A stretch of DNA of 64,000 nt from the NCBI GenBank assembly GCA_964036045.1, contig OZ038386.1:17062329-17126328 (forward strand), given 5' to 3'. The position numbers and the translations under genes were made by a program. The DNA is from Eutreptiella sp. 'Long Island Sound 2002' (taxonomy: Eukaryota > Euglenozoa > Euglenophyceae > Eutreptiales > Eutreptiaceae). The notes under the pieces were generated by a model. That model saw only the letters and a program-made list of their open reading frames with translations, ran no database searches and was not told the origin of the DNA. Positions 32,801 through 44,800 of this stretch are shown here, piece by piece; position 1 is the stretch's first letter, and each line of letters starts with the position of its first letter.

Positions 32801-35800
32801 CCTGCACATGTGCTTTTACATCATATATCACCCCCCCCCCCCGAAAATAGCCATTCCAACCCCAAAAACACCCCAAACATGTAACATGAGATTGCTTTCT
32901 GTGTTGCCCATCACTATTCTCTTGGAAACTGTGGTATTGGGGACGGTGCGGAGCCCGGGCTGCCCTCTAGCTCCACCAAGTGACCACTGGTACGGGGGTC
33001 TAGGCGGCTTGTTGGGCGATTCTGAGGCTTGGAAACCACAAAAATTGGGGGGTTGTGGGTGGACTGGATGCCCTCGGAATTCGGATTTGAGCCGCGTAGC
33101 CCAAGATACAGCCCATTCTTGGTTTTGGGGCTGTTTCACACAAACAACGCAAATTCGGCGGCATTTTTAGCCATTTTTGGGCCGTTTCTCGCACATATCA
33201 TGGAGTTAGAGGGCATCAAGGGGCTCTTTGTCACGAGGATCAAGGGGCTCTTTGTCACGAGGAAGTCAAGGCACACGTGGAGTGTAGCAACCGTTTCCCT
33301 TCATTTGACCATTTTGAATGGTTTCTAGGGCCATTTTGGGCAAACATTAGCTCTTTTTGGCCCTAAATGGCGCAAATTTGGGAGGGCACCTCCCAACTTG
33401 GCGCCCCCACCGGGCCGCCACCAGAGTGAGTTTTGGGCTCAAAACTTGGATTTGGCAAGGCTAGGCTCTAGGATAGCTAGATTAGCAAAGGACCCGAAGC
33501 GTTCAGAGTGATGGCCAAAACGGAATGATAACGTGCTTGTTGCTTGCTTGCTTGCTTGCTTGCTTGTTAGCTAGATTTAAGGGGAGAGGGTGCAGCAATA
33601 TATATTATTCAAACGTGTCATGTCACGAGGCATGTCAGCACGTTGTGGCAGCTGAGCACCCCATACCCCATACCCTCGTTCCAAAATTGACGGCCCCGGG
33701 GGTGCTTGGCGATAGAACGACGCTGGTTGTCAGCCTCCAGAATCACTCCAGCGTCCATCACAGACAGGTGAAACACACTGCAGCGGGGTCCTTGGACGCG
33801 GTGGTGGTGGTGGTGAGGGGTAGCCATGAGCCAATGAAGTTTCCCACTAATAGAACACAGCCCAGATCCACGCATTTGCAGTGCAAAATACAGCATACCA
33901 ACGTTGGCTGCACTGTGAGCGCCGCCCAATTCAATACGGGACGCTGCACCAGGTAAATCAACCGTTTCTATGTTCTCGTGGAACTCCTGGGAAGGTCGCC
34001 CCAATTGGCCGCGGTGGTTGCGGCCCCACATCCACACGGAACCATCGGCTGTGGTACATGCAGAGCACTGGTGGTGGCACCTGCCTGGACTGGATTAATC
34101 CGCCCAAATACCCTCCCACAGACATGAACCCGCTGTACCTCACCACACACAATCCCTGAGACAACAATCTTCACAGCAAAAGGGGGAGGGGGGGGGGGGG
34201 GGGCGGGACAGGTTGGCCACAGAGCGTCCAATGCCCCGTTAGATTATGCTGCAGGGTGGCGACTGGTGCGGCCTCACACCCAGACCCAACATTTGTCTCA
34301 TCAACAACAAAAAAGCCACCCATACCCCAGGCGACCCCTTGCCCCCTCATCCCCGCCCCGCCGGTTTTTTGACTGGGGGGCAACACACATCACCCCCCTC
34401 GCCCCCACAAACACATGCAACAAACCAATGGGAGGGGAGACAAGCAAAATGTTTGGTCTCTGTCTTACCTATCACATTACTTGAAAAATTCCACTTCACT
34501 AGAGGAATCAGAAAGAAGAGACGATTTGCTGCATGACCCCTGGACCCTTGGCAAGGCGGGGTCACCACTCCGCTCTCTTTGGTTCGGAAGTCGGCGCACT
34601 TGGTCATAGAATTACTCTTCGCAGGTTCATCCCCCCCTTGTATTAGTATGGGGCTGCCACTAAACGTTGAGGACATCAATGATACTAATTTGATCAACGC
34701 ACGATCTTGGCATTGTTGTCTGCGCTGTGAGGCATACACGGTCGTGGTTGTGTGTGTTATTGTTGTTCACCCAAAGGCGAAAAAAAACAAATTTTGTTTC
34801 CTCATTTCCTATCATGGTTGCACAAGTTCTTGTTCCAAAATGATAACCTATCACAGGGGGGCATCTTGGTAGGAATTTGAGTCATCTCGGTGTGGAATAT
34901 GGGACATACTGCAACTGTAAAAGCGCAAAGCCACAGTGCAATGAAATACTAGAATCTGTTGAATATCTACAAGGAGGCCATGTTGCAAAAAACAAAAGCT
35001 GCTTCAAATGGAGTAAAAGTCCGAATGCCGCCCGGGGGAGGTGAGTGAATCCCTCATGGCATACCTCCCCATAGATCTGCCCTCCCTGATTACTACAAAA
35101 AGCGACGACTGCACAACAGCGGACACACACACATGGATGCCAGGCATGGATGGTTGGACCACGGTTGGACTCATCCCTGCCACCTGTACCCTTCTATGTT
35201 TTACCAAGAAGTGTTGCCATATCCCATCACTTTGGAGAGTCCAACAACTGCAACGGCCCGGGCAGAGAAATGCACACAGCATACAGGCTACGGCGGCAGT
35301 GAATCCGTCACCACATGCACAGTCAATCATCTTCCAAGGTGCTGGCACTAGGAAGGGCGTCGACAAGTACTTGCTGGCACCGACTGAGGCCATTTGTGCA
35401 TAATTGTTTCGGCCCCACACGTACAAATTGCCATCTGAGGTGCACATTGAGGGGATGTCCTTGGCCGTCGTTCCAGAGGCCGCCCACACCGAGTTGCGCC
35501 TTGAGCAAGCACGAGCCAGGTCAGGAGAGCAAAAATCGGGCAGGGATCCCACGCTGAGAATATGTAGAGCAATTGACTGTATTGGTACCTGTTGCTCACT
35601 TGCAGGGCAACTCTGCCTCCAGCACGTGTTTTAGATGGTGTATTGGCCACCCATTTGCAATCAGTCCATTTGCTGAATCATTGTGCAAAGACGACAGTGC
35701 TGTTGTGAAGCACCACTCCTGAATCGGCCTCGAACCGGCCCAGCAATCTCCAGCAACCACCAAGAACACCCAGTGTAACATCCAGCAACTCGCAGCAACC

Positions 35801-38800
35801 TCCAGCAACCTCCAGGTCCCCTTTATAAGCCACAGCCAGAGAGCTGGAAGCACAGCCTTTTGCCACAACATAGGACAATGCCTGGGATTGACGGGCATTT
35901 ATTTACAAACATCTCGCAGAGTAAAATCCGCCGCAATGCCAACTCCCATGCAAGGGAAAGGGGAGGAAGGAACTCTAGAATGGACCCAGACGTGCGTGAG
36001 AAGATTTGAGAGAGCAGGGCTGTAGCGTCAGGCTGATTGCCACGTTGGAAATGATACAGCAACGTGATTGAGTTTGCCCAAGGTGAAAGAACCGCTGCAT
36101 TCAAGTGTCAGATGTGGGGATGGAACGAAAGAGCATTCATGTGGTGTAAAGTTCCGGTTGATTTTGCAGCGTGCTATGTTCCCGCGCTCTGGCTCCCATT
36201 GCGTGGCAGTTGACGACGGGGGCTTGCAATGCGTTGGGATGCAGTCATATTTGCATTTGGAGGGCAGAGACGCAGCCGTCGCTTGGAGCTCGCAACCCGC
36301 TGGCGGTAGACTGCGCGAAGTCGTTGGGCTCGAGAGGCCTTCGGATTGCCGGGGTAACTGCCTGCTGAGGGCTGTCTGTCGCTGGATTCGCCTTGTCTGT
36401 CGCTCTCTGCCTGTCACTGATCCCACAGTTCTGTTTTGGTCACGCTGTTTGGAACTTCAGCTTCTGAAGCTGAATCTGATTTTGAACAATTGGTAGATCC
36501 TGCGATGGGATGGCGGCAGCATTGCTGCTGCCCAACGTGTGGTGGGGGTCTCATGATTCCGTAGCATCTCTCAGATCACGGATGTTCTGGCGACAAAAGA
36601 AACACACACGCATGTACGCACGAACACACACGCGCGCACACACGCACACAACCACAAACGCAAACACACACGCTCGCACACAAACACCCACAAATACAAA
36701 TTTTTCGTCAGACAGCGAACCACAGCTCCACAGAATGCCCCCTGTTAGACCCCTGCTGAACGCCTTGGCGCAGCACATCGCATACCAGATAAGGCGGCAC
36801 TGTGTTCCGGGCCCAAAGAAACTTTCGACACTGGCAATCCATAAAGTATAGGGTACGGCGTCTCTGCGTCTCTGGTTCTTCCATTGCCCAGTTGACCAAA
36901 GGTGTTATTGCCCCACATGTACAATTTGCCACCTGACAACACGTGGTGGGTCCCTGACAGCCTCAACACCAAACCTTGCCAACCCTTATGCCCGAATGCA
37001 CCGGATGCTGCAGGCGGAATTTTTGCAGAAACGCACAAGATCCCATTGGGTGTACGTTTTCGCAGTCTCAGCCCCCTGAGCCCCCCCCCCCCCCCTTATG
37101 TGACATTTAGTCAGGTTGCGGTCTCTTCACGGGGCCCCGGACAGTCACCTGTTTGTCCCTTCGCGCGCTGAGTTGGGTCAGTGCCTCCTGACGGCCGCCA
37201 CGGCCGATGTTCCTTGTGGTGTCGTTGCCGCGTTAGCGGGGCCCAGTAGTTGCCTCGCTGGCTGTTGCGGGGGTCGTTTTACGGCATGTGCTGCCCAGTC
37301 CCCTCCACGTCCAGGTCGTCCACCATATGCCACCCAGCGTCTCCTTGTGCGTGACGCCCAATTGTTCCACCCCTCCGCGTGGTGTCCGTGGGCATTGCAC
37401 GCACCTTCGTGATTGCACCAGGTGTTGTATGCTCCTCCGCAGGTGGCGCGCTCATTTGTGATTGACGCGGGTGTCGTATGTGCCTTCGTGGTGGCGGGGG
37501 TGGTTTGCGTCGCACTGTGCCCGCGCCACTGTCCTTGGTTCTCCCCAATCCGGTTTTATCGGAGGATGCGGTCACTGTTGGGGGCTGCAGGAGAGGGACA
37601 CGCAGCACACATGGTAGAAACAGACCCCGTCAGTGGCATGTGTACCGACAGGTGCCGTTTTTTTGGAGGACGAAGTATGTGATCAACTGGTCTACCAGTG
37701 AGGGGGGGGGGGGGTATGATGTTGCCAACAGAAATATGTTCCGAAAAAAATTGGCAAAATTATGCAACTTTTCTTGAAAATGGGGGGATGTGACCTAATT
37801 AAAAAACAGGGGGGAGGGGGATTAGACAAGATCCATATGATTCTGAAAGGATAATTCAAAGTCAAACTGCTTTTCCCTCCCAAAAAATGTGCAACTATGA
37901 ACGCAAAAATATGAAAAGGTCCAATTGCCACCTCCCAAATGAGTTGCACCCATAGCCTGATGGCACTGTTACTGAGTGTTGCTCAACCAAAGTGCTCATG
38001 GTAGTTTCCAATTTGGAGTTTTAATGGCACACGGGTTGTACACGGGCAAACAAACTTGGAAATCTTGAAAAATGGGGGGGGGATTAGACAACAAATCTTG
38101 ACGCATATTTTTTGCCCTTGAAAATGTCCCCTCGCCAAACCCCCCCCCCCATGCGTACCGTCCCTACTCTGCTGGCCCTGCAAAGTTCAGCAACAGCATC
38201 ATAAAACTGCCACCAAGCGTGAAAACTGTTTCCCTGGGATCCCGGTTGACCATGTCACGTCACCGTCGGAAAGGGAACCGACGTGGGCGTCAAGATCCCC
38301 CCTCCCACACCCGGAGCTTTCGTTGGGCTCAGATGCTGCTCCAGAGAGAGGAATGCGGGCAATGCGTCACCCCAGAAAGTGTATGTGGCACCACGCACAT
38401 GAACGGAAGGAACATGCCAAGAGGTATGCCTCAGGACCTGCCAATGCGCACTGTGGTGGATCCCTATGATAAGGTACTGGATAGCGGCACGCCAAGGGGA
38501 GGGAGGCAAGGGGATCACAAACTGGCAACAGGACCATGAGGTGGAGAGCCCGTTGGGCTGTGAGTGCACAGTGGTTGCGAATGAGGGACGGTGCACGCCC
38601 TCCTGACCCGCCTAACGCGGTTGCGGTGGCAAACTCACAAGCCTGCGAGAGGAGACGCTGCAGGGACCATGAGGCAACAGGACTACAGCAGCGGTCCCTG
38701 GTTTGACCGCCAATGTTCTGCAAATGCAGATGGCTTTGTAACACGCCTCAGCATGTAAATAGGTTGACATGTCGGTGTGCATACAGATACCCATGATGCT

Positions 38801-41800
38801 GACTGAGAAGCACGTGCATGCTTGTGTACAAGTGGGTCGTGTCTTCGCGATACACTCACTGAGGAATGGTAGACCCCAAGCATCTGTTGACGCATCGGAG
38901 ATGTGTTGCATCGCCGTGGCACCTGAGGGATCCTTAGACGCCGTGAGCGCAATGTCCCCGAACTGCGCCAGGCTAATATGGTTACCCCCTGAGAAGGTGG
39001 CCAGAGGGGAACGAAACGGGACATGTTTTATGGTGTGCCCTTTTGAGTGACAGCGGCGCCTTGGGCCGCTTGGATACGTCTGTTTCCGATAAAACATCTA
39101 CCCAGACTCGAATGGTTTTTGGCCGATGTGCTGCAAGTGGTTGTGGCTGGCCTTTGCTGGACGGTCAGGGGGATTGTCCCGATGAACACACACAACTGCT
39201 TCTGCGGCTCGCCACTGTCGTTTGGTCTGTAACCACTGCGATTAATCATAATGATCATCATAATCGCTGACAAAGGGGTCACGCGGTCGAGTTTTTTGAG
39301 TGTACTTGCCTCCCCCATGCGCCAGCGTGTCCAATCTGACAAGCCACCGATTCGGTTACTCACGTCGGAGATACGTAAAACAAAAAGCAGGCGGGGAGCT
39401 CAAAGCTTACCGCGCGTAGACAAAATGCAAAATCTCTGATGCCGCTGAGCCCAGGGCTCCACCATTGCGGCTATGGGCTCTCCATCTCCGGACCGTGACC
39501 TACTTGTGCAAGGACTCACTGGTTCTTGCAGCCCGTGTTCAATAGGACCCCCAGCAAATCAGTCTAAGGCATGGTTTGGCGCCTCAATCCCCATTTCCTG
39601 TTCCCTATAGTGTATGGGATTAAGGGGGCACACAGGAGGCAAGGCAAGAGATTGGTGTGAAGAGTACGGGCGTGAGGTATGCCCACGGCACCGCATAGCA
39701 CATACCACTTACAACTGCCATGTGCTGTCCACCTACTGCAACTCCAGATATTGTGGCATCGTGTGGCACAACCCCGTCATTCCACAAGCCAATAGAGTAT
39801 CCGCGGCCCTCTGTAATACAGAGCAATACGCGCGGGCCTCTCTCAAGCTACTGTGGATGCCACACACATGCTGTGGATGCAGCACGATCAGGGTATCTGC
39901 AATCCGCATGCCCCCAACGTTCCCAGAGTACCACAACCTAATACCCATTGTCAGTACTGCTCGACAAGCACACACAAGCCAAATTTGATGTGGCACTGAT
40001 GAAACAAGGGGTATTGGGCGGCATACCTACCAATGCAGGCGTCGCAGTGAGTGTGGTGGTATGGCTGGTCGTAGGAATGGGAGTGGCCGTATTGGAGGGA
40101 GTGGCTGCAAGAAGGAGACGAGGCATGCGCAAGCACCAACTCCGGACATCCAGCAACCAATTCCCAGCACCAACTTCCAACTGCTGAGCTTTCCAGCACT
40201 TAAATGCCAACTCAGACCGGAAAAGACGGAATTCTCGCGTATCCGATGACATGCTTGCTATGGCAGGTCTCGACAAACAGGGGACCGAGTAGAGTTTCTC
40301 TAATGCATTTTGCCATACATCGCTCTTAATTTCCGACCCAGTTCCCTTCCAATCGGCCGGAATTTGACCTCCAACCGCCGTCAGCTGACCTCCAGCTGCC
40401 GTCAATTACACTCCCGATGCCCACACCCAGCACCCTGCCGGACACCCGAATCCAATGACAGCACAACGGGCATCCACCACCAAGAGACTTCCCTGGTTGG
40501 TGGCTGTGCTTCCTGGATGGGCCAGACACAAAACTGCAACAGTACGTGCCCACACGTGCCTGGGGGACCCAACTGGAGGGTGGCCGATCGGCCGCAGGGA
40601 ACCCGAGAGCAGCAATTCCTCGGTGAACACCCCCCCCTGTGTGACGGTCCGTCTGGTTGTTGCTCCTTTACGGGGCCCTGGACAGTCACCCGTTCTTCCC
40701 TTCGCATGTTGCGTCAGGGGGCTGCTTTCTGTCGGCCGCTGCGGCCGGTGCTCTTGCTGGTGTCGTTTCCGCGTTCGTGGAGCCCAGTAGTTGGTGTGTT
40801 GGGGCTGTGCTGAATGTGGCATGGTGTGCCGTTTGCGCGTCAGCGGCGCCCAATAATTGGCGTTTTGAGGATGTGCTGGTTGTTGCCGGGGTCGTTTGAC
40901 TGTTTTTGCTGTCCACGCGCCTCTGTCCACAGGCCGTCAATAGCCTGCCTCGCTGTGTTTCTGTGTGCGTGAGGCCCAGGTGCCCTGTTTCTCCACGCGC
41001 TGTCCCGGCCGTCCACCATATGTCCTTTACCCCCTCACGGCTGGTCTGCCCCTGATGGGCTCCTGCTCCTGTTGCGCAAACAGCCCATCTGGGCTGCGAG
41101 AGACACCCCCCACCTGATGCCGGTTGAGCAGGGGTTGCCCTGGCACCTGGTAGCGACGGGGCTGGCGGGCCAGGCCATCCCCTTTGTTGTCGCTGCCTCC
41201 CATGCGCACGCACTGCCATCCGCTCCATTCTGGTTCCCTGTTCCCGCTGTTCTGGTTGCCTCTCCTGCCTTGCTGTGCCCCTCCTCCTTGTTTGCTGTGC
41301 CCGCCCTTGTCCCTCCTGGTGTGGCTCCCGCGTTCTGTGTGTCTGTGTTGCTCCTCCCCCTGTCTGTTGGCGCTCCTGGGTGCCCCTGTCGCGCACCCCC
41401 TCCGGTCCCACCCTCTGCCCCCCCCCGTACGAGGGTTTAACATCTCCGTACAACGTGGACTGTCCCAATGGGCGGTTGGCTGGTCACGGCCCTGTTGCCG
41501 TCCCCGTGGCGGGCACCTCCCAGCACGCGGGGCGCAGTTCCTGCCCTTGTGGAGTACGTGGGCACCTTGTAGAGGGAGGGGGGGGGGGGTGTTTGCTGAT
41601 GGGTTGCTCGGCGTGCGCCGCATTTGGTGGTTGCTGCAGTGCTTGCACCTCATGGTTCCCTTCTGTGTTGTTGTGTGTCCTGTTGGGGCTCGTCTCACTG
41701 CCTTGTATGGGGCGGCCCTGTGTCCAATTGCTTTGCTGCTTGCATTCCTCCCAATTTCGGGCTCTTTCTTTTTCTGCTGGCACGCTCATTGCTGCTGGTG

Positions 41801-44800
41801 TGCGGCGCCGGGGGGGCAGCATGTCGCTCCCTGCATCCCCTTGTGGCTGTTGGGTTGTCCCACTTGCAGTTCGGAGGTACCACGGGCACCGGGCACTTTT
41901 GCACATGTCTCCAAATCTACAAACTAACCTGTCACTCTTGTTTGTTGGGGTTGTTCTGGGGTGAATGTGGTGCATTGGTGCTCTTTTGCTGTCTGGGTTG
42001 CTGAGGGGCTCCCCGTTTGAGGACTTCACTCTGGGCTGTCCCTGGCTCGGAGCTAGGGACTCGTGTGAGTCCACCCCCTGGTTGGTTGTGTGCAGTGACC
42101 ACCAATGGTTTGGACGCTGTGTCTCATAAGCGTGCCCAAGGCCCCTGCACTAGGCCCTGGTGATAGAACTTAGCTACTAACGGGCAGTACATGTTTTAGG
42201 TCGCTGCCCAATGGACAACCGCGTAGCCGGCTGCCAACCCCCCGCAGCGGCGACCCCCTTACTTAGGTTTGGGTTGCCTTCTCCTCCCGGTGTGGTCGGG
42301 ATGGTGATGGCTCCCGGGAGTGCATCAGGGAAGCATCCCTTCTATGTTGTGTGTAGGTGTGGCCTTGGTTGTTGTGTGTGTGGTGGGCGCCGTGTTGGCG
42401 TTGGGGCGTGGGGTCGTGGGCCCTTGGTGATGCTCCACGTGCGTGCCTTGTTTGTGGGCGGTGGTGGCTGTGTGTGGTGAAGTGCCCGTGTGGTGGGTCT
42501 AGCCCCCACCCTGGGTGTTGGGTGTTGGGTTGGTGTTGGTGCTCACGGCGGGTGGTGTGGCTGTCCGCTGCTGTTGTTGCGGTACACTGCTTTGCTTTGC
42601 TCTGCTGTACGGTGTGTTGTGTGTTGTCGTGTGCTGGCGTGTCTCATTGTGTGCCTCTGTTGGCTTTCGTCTGCTGCGTTGCGTTGTGTGCTATGATGCC
42701 TCCGCGTTGTGCGCTACGGTGCCTCCGTGAGGCGTGGCGGCCGCGGCTACCCGGGCAGGGCCGCTTCCCCCGTTGGGGCTGAATTCGGGTAACCTCCGAA
42801 GCGCTTGGATAGGGCCGCCCACCCATTGGCAGGGCCGAGTCCAAGCCCCCGGGGCCTGCCTTTGAGGCTTGCACGCGTGCCTTGTTTGCGGGCGGCGGTG
42901 GCTATGCGTGGGTGAAGTGCCCGTGTGGTAGGTGTGGCCCCCACCCTGGGCGTTGGGTGTTGGGCTGGTGTTGGTGCTTGCGGCAGGTGGTGTGGCTGTC
43001 CGCCGCCATTGTTGTGGCACACTGCTTTGCTTTGTTTTGCTATATTGTGTGCTGCGTGCTTTCGTGTGCTGCAAGTTTCGCTGTGTGCCTCTGCTAGCTC
43101 TGGCGTGCTGCGCCGCATTGTGCGCAGCGCTGCCTTCATGAGGCGTGGCGGCCGCGGCTACCCAGGTAGGGCCACTCTTCCCGTCGGGGCCGAGTCCAGG
43201 TAACCTCCGAAGTGCTTGGATAGGGCCGCCCACCCATTGGCGGGGCCGAATCCGAGCCCCCGGGGCCTGCCTACGAGGTTTGTGTGCTGATCTCCTTTGT
43301 GCGCCTCTATCAGCTCTGTGTGCTGGGGCATCGTGCTGCCCTGTGCCGTTCTAATGTGCGTTGCGCTGCACTGTGGGATTACTGTGGGACCCTAACCCTA
43401 ACCTGTGCATGGATTTGCGTGCCTGGGCGTTGTGCTGAACCCCTCAACGCCTCCGGGAGGCTGCCGCGATTAACTTCGCTAGGCGATCAGTGGGCAGCAT
43501 TCCGCCCGGTTGTGAGACCAGGACGTTCTCTCTTGGTAGGTCCCCGTCTATGTGCACAACCGGTTGCCACTCTCCATGTGTGCAGCACACCCCATGTGGG
43601 TGGCAGCTGCACTGCGGGGTATACACACCAATGGCCACGATGCGCACCCGGACCACCGGCTTCGTGAGTCCTGGGCATATGAGGTAGCACACCTCACCCC
43701 TGGTCATGTTGGGCATCGGCGTGTAGGCCAGCTGCCACTCGCGGGCCCGTACTATACTTGTGTATTGTGCTTCCATGAGCTCCACGGTCATGTATGCAAA
43801 GCGTTGTTGCATCGTCAGCGTGTTTGGTTCCCCTGGCCTTCTACCCTCCTGTCCGGGGTCGTGTGTCGCAGCTCCCCTATTGCAGTGGTGTACCTCCCGT
43901 TGTTGGCGCCTGTCCCCTCTTTGTATGTCGGCGTCGTGCCGTCTTCGGGCCTCTGTGTCTAGCAGTCCGTCCTTTGCCTCCCCTATTTGTTTGAATAGTC
44001 CCTCAGCCTTCTCCTTGTGGTGCGTGTTTTTGCCTGGGTCCCCCACAGCAGGACTACGGCGGTGTTGTTGATCTGATCAAGCCGGCCACACACAATCACT
44101 GTTTGCGGCCGAGCTATGGGCTGCAGTAATGGCTGAGCCGTTCCCGGGATTTCGACGCAATTTCGACGCCTCCGAGCCAGGCCTCACCTCCACCTCACCT
44201 CCACCTCACCTCACCTCACCTCACCTCACCTCACCTCCACCTCCACCTCCACCTCCACCTCCACCTCCACCTCCACCTCCACCTCCACCTCCACCTCCAC
44301 CTCCACCTCCACCTCCACCTCCACCTCCACCTCCACCTCCACCTCCACCTCCACCTCCACCTCCACCTCCACCTCCACCTCCACCATCATCCAGCACCCG
44401 GTACCCAGCACCCAACATCCAGGACACCGAACTCCCAACACGAATTCAGGGGAGTTTCAGGGGGCGAGTTGGGGTGGACCGAGCCTGCATTGCACCGTGA
44501 CCGGCAGGCGATGTGGCAGTCAAACGTTCGTCGAGACCCTGGCGATCCGGGGTCACCCAGTCCCTTTTTGTCCAAAATTGGTCTCGGACTCCAAACGCTG
44601 CTGCCGAATTATTTTGTTAGTCGATGGGACACACATCACCATTTTCAGCCTCCAAAACCCACAGAGAAACTACGGTGCGCCGTCTGCCCGCTGTGTCACT
44701 GCCCTGCATCCCGACCGTGGCCGCAATCGGCCAACTAACTGTTGCCACCACAGTGCTAACCACCCAAAACAGCCCTTTATGGGGGCCACTGGGCGCCACT

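Noticed and set aside
39100-39240. Minus-strand frame after a GGTTACAG acceptor as another ectodomain exon
   Set aside because: The only open frame is phase 2, which breaks the phase-1 chain between exons A and B.
44129-44500. Poly-proline ORF and poly-Gly ORF
   Set aside because: Product of the CCACCT repeat.
44570-44670. LVDGTHITIF on the plus strand, like the PIF/Harbinger nuclease VDGTHI motif
   Set aside because: No other catalytic motif or open frame around it; a short match is likely by chance.
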